From the NCBI RefSeq assembly GCF_041146395.1, contig NC_090986.1, positions 45,172,001 through 45,236,000 on the forward strand: 64,000 nucleotides of DNA, in the 5' to 3' direction. The DNA is from Eulemur rufifrons. Its lineage: Eukaryota > Chordata > Mammalia > Primates > Lemuridae. The translations under genes were made by a program, and so were the position numbers. Under the pieces are notes generated by a model. The model was not told the origin of the DNA. It made no database searches and was given only the letters and a program-made list of their open reading frames with translations. Below are positions 62,700 through 64,000 of this stretch, one piece after another. Numbering within the stretch: the stretch's first letter is position 1; every line of letters starts with the position of its first letter.

Positions 62700-62945
62700 C
62701 CTAGCTGCTTTAACAACAACAAAAAATTTTGATGACTTTATGCAATAAAAGTTTATTCTCAAGTCCACTGCGAGTAGTAGGGAGGCGATGATGTCACTGT
62801 TCCACACAATCCTTGATCCAGCCAGGCTGAGAGAGTCTCTGCCATTTTCAACCTGTGGCTCTGCAAGCTCTTTTGATGTCAGGATTCTCTGCTGGATCGA
62901 CTGCATACAGCTAGCAGATAGAGAAAGAAAATAGAAGATTATGCA
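62700..62945. repeat. Old interspersed repeat, family not assigned
   Basis: 'caataaaagtttattctcaa' with 'gtccactgcgagtag', 'cacacaatccttgatccagc', 'ccaggctgagagagtctctg' and 'ccattttcaacctgtggctc' follow a common old mammalian repeat whose name I cannot fix. It seems related to 33.9-34.15 kb. Confidence 0.45.
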
Positions 62946-64000
62946 TGTTTCTATGGTCCAAATCTAGAAAGAGCATACCTTCCTTTTGCACACTATCCAG
63001 TGATATGGGATTTGTTCACATATCAGTGTGAGTAGGGCAAGGAAACATTGTATACCTGTGGAATAGAAATGCTTTAATGAACAACTTATAGGTTTCTACC
63101 ATAGTCTACTTTTCAAGCAAACAAATATCCCTTCCGTTTCTTCCTCTTTCCACACATGGAACACATTAAACCTCTTTTTAAAGAGAGATGGCTCAAAATC
63201 CTTTTAATTGCTGCACCTAGCATCTAGCTCAAAGTCCACAATATCCAGATAATGTAGTTTTAATTTCTGTTTTTGACATCTGATGTCAATAATTCCAGGA
63301 TGTAAAAATGAGTTATCTGTGTTCTTGCCACCACTCAATGTACACACACACACACACACACACACACATGCTCACAAAAAATAAAACTCTCATTTGGAAA
63401 GACTAATATAAGAGATCTTATAGTCATGGTAGTTTTGAATTTTTTTGGTAGATATCAAATCACCCCCATGAAGACAGGGGAAGTCTTTGATTACATCCTG
63501 ATCATACTATGTGGGAAGAATTCTTTTATCCATTGTTCTATCTCTTTCCAGTATGTTCTTTCATGCTTTGGTATCCATTATCCATAATGACAATGACTGA
63601 AATATGTGTTGAGAGGCATTCCTCTGAGAAGGGCACAATATTTTGGCCATTTTTCAATAGTTACTTGCCAGTGCAAATTTGAGATCACTCAAAATATTTT
63701 AATGTCAGTTTCTGAGTTTCATTGATAATAGACTTTCTCAAATATTTAATAGGTTCTAATCTATCTTCTTCCAGCCAGTTTCAGGTGCCAGAAAACACAT
63801 CCAAAGTTATTTCCTAGATATGATTCTCAAACCTGATTATTTATTTGTTTATTCAGTCAATGCCTCTGTCCCAATGGTGGTAGCCTTGAGGATATCTTAG
63901 ATAATATACTTGATTCCAAAGGCTAAATACTTAATCAGAGCTTTATTTCCAGGGTCTTTTTCCCTTAAAAATATTTCTCAGCTTTATTTTTTTATCATTT
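62946..64000. other. Unassigned DNA with CA repeat
   Basis: No gene or transposon is recognised. A (CA)n microsatellite of about 14 units lies at 63341-63368. Confidence 0.5.

Overview
The window is 64 kb of AT-rich mammalian nuclear DNA in which I find no recognisable protein-coding gene, rRNA or tRNA. The repeats point to a strepsirrhine primate, probably a lemur. The Alu at 36.0-36.4 kb has the strepsirrhine form, with the 'gtgagtgcc' left-arm variant and a T-rich stretch of about 45 bases between the arms. Several L1 3' ends carry the 'taacctaaac...gtacccccataatatgctga' type of tail known from lemur L1 (recalled knowledge, not searched). Single-strand open frames never exceed about 190 codons, and the longest is a by-product of a 30-bp tandem repeat.

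Layout. 0-8 kb: mostly unassigned AT-rich DNA, with an ERVL-MaLR-type LTR split by a short L1 tail (4981-5500). 8.2-9.8 kb: old L1, minus strand. 13-16 kb: MIR, a 5'-truncated lemur-type L1 (minus) with target-site duplications (TSDs), and an MLT1-like LTR; the L1 flank and the LTR share a segment of about 92 bp. 19-23 kb: MER5A-like element, microsatellites and a second MLT1-like LTR. 23.9-28.0 kb: the most structured object, a 4.1-kb minus-strand L1 bounded by an 18-bp TSD. It keeps a GC-rich 5' UTR of about 1.75 kb with a 30-bp minisatellite, a decayed ORF1 and the ORF2 endonuclease part, but has lost the reverse-transcriptase part. 28-37 kb: an old Alu, an Alu monomer, L1 3' ends, L2, a young-looking Alu and a CpG-rich patch with splice-like edges. 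38-39.7 kb: old L1 with an unidentified insert. 40-46 kb: repeat-poor DNA, with one more Alu at 44.5 kb. 46.2-47.0 kb: LTR nested in an older LTR-like repeat. 49-50 kb: MIR and L2. 53.5-55.4 kb: rearranged old L1. 57.7-60.2 kb: a good L2 copy and an L1MA-like 3' UTR. 61.3-61.5 kb: a mariner fragment keeping the first part of its transposase frame.

The window reads as a gene desert or the interior of a very long intron. Seven L1 pieces, including all the long ones, and all four Alu-type pieces lie on the minus strand; only three short L1 3' ends lie on the plus strand. Two candidate exons with good splice-like edges (11415-11521 and 36872-37216) are both on the plus strand. Together these weakly suggest plus-strand transcription, but neither candidate exon is open across its length, so a noncoding transcript is the most that could be proposed. 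I did not find a convincing new biological system. The best leads are the 30-bp decapeptide-coding array in the L1 5' UTR, the shared 92-bp module, the young Alu and the CpG-rich patch.
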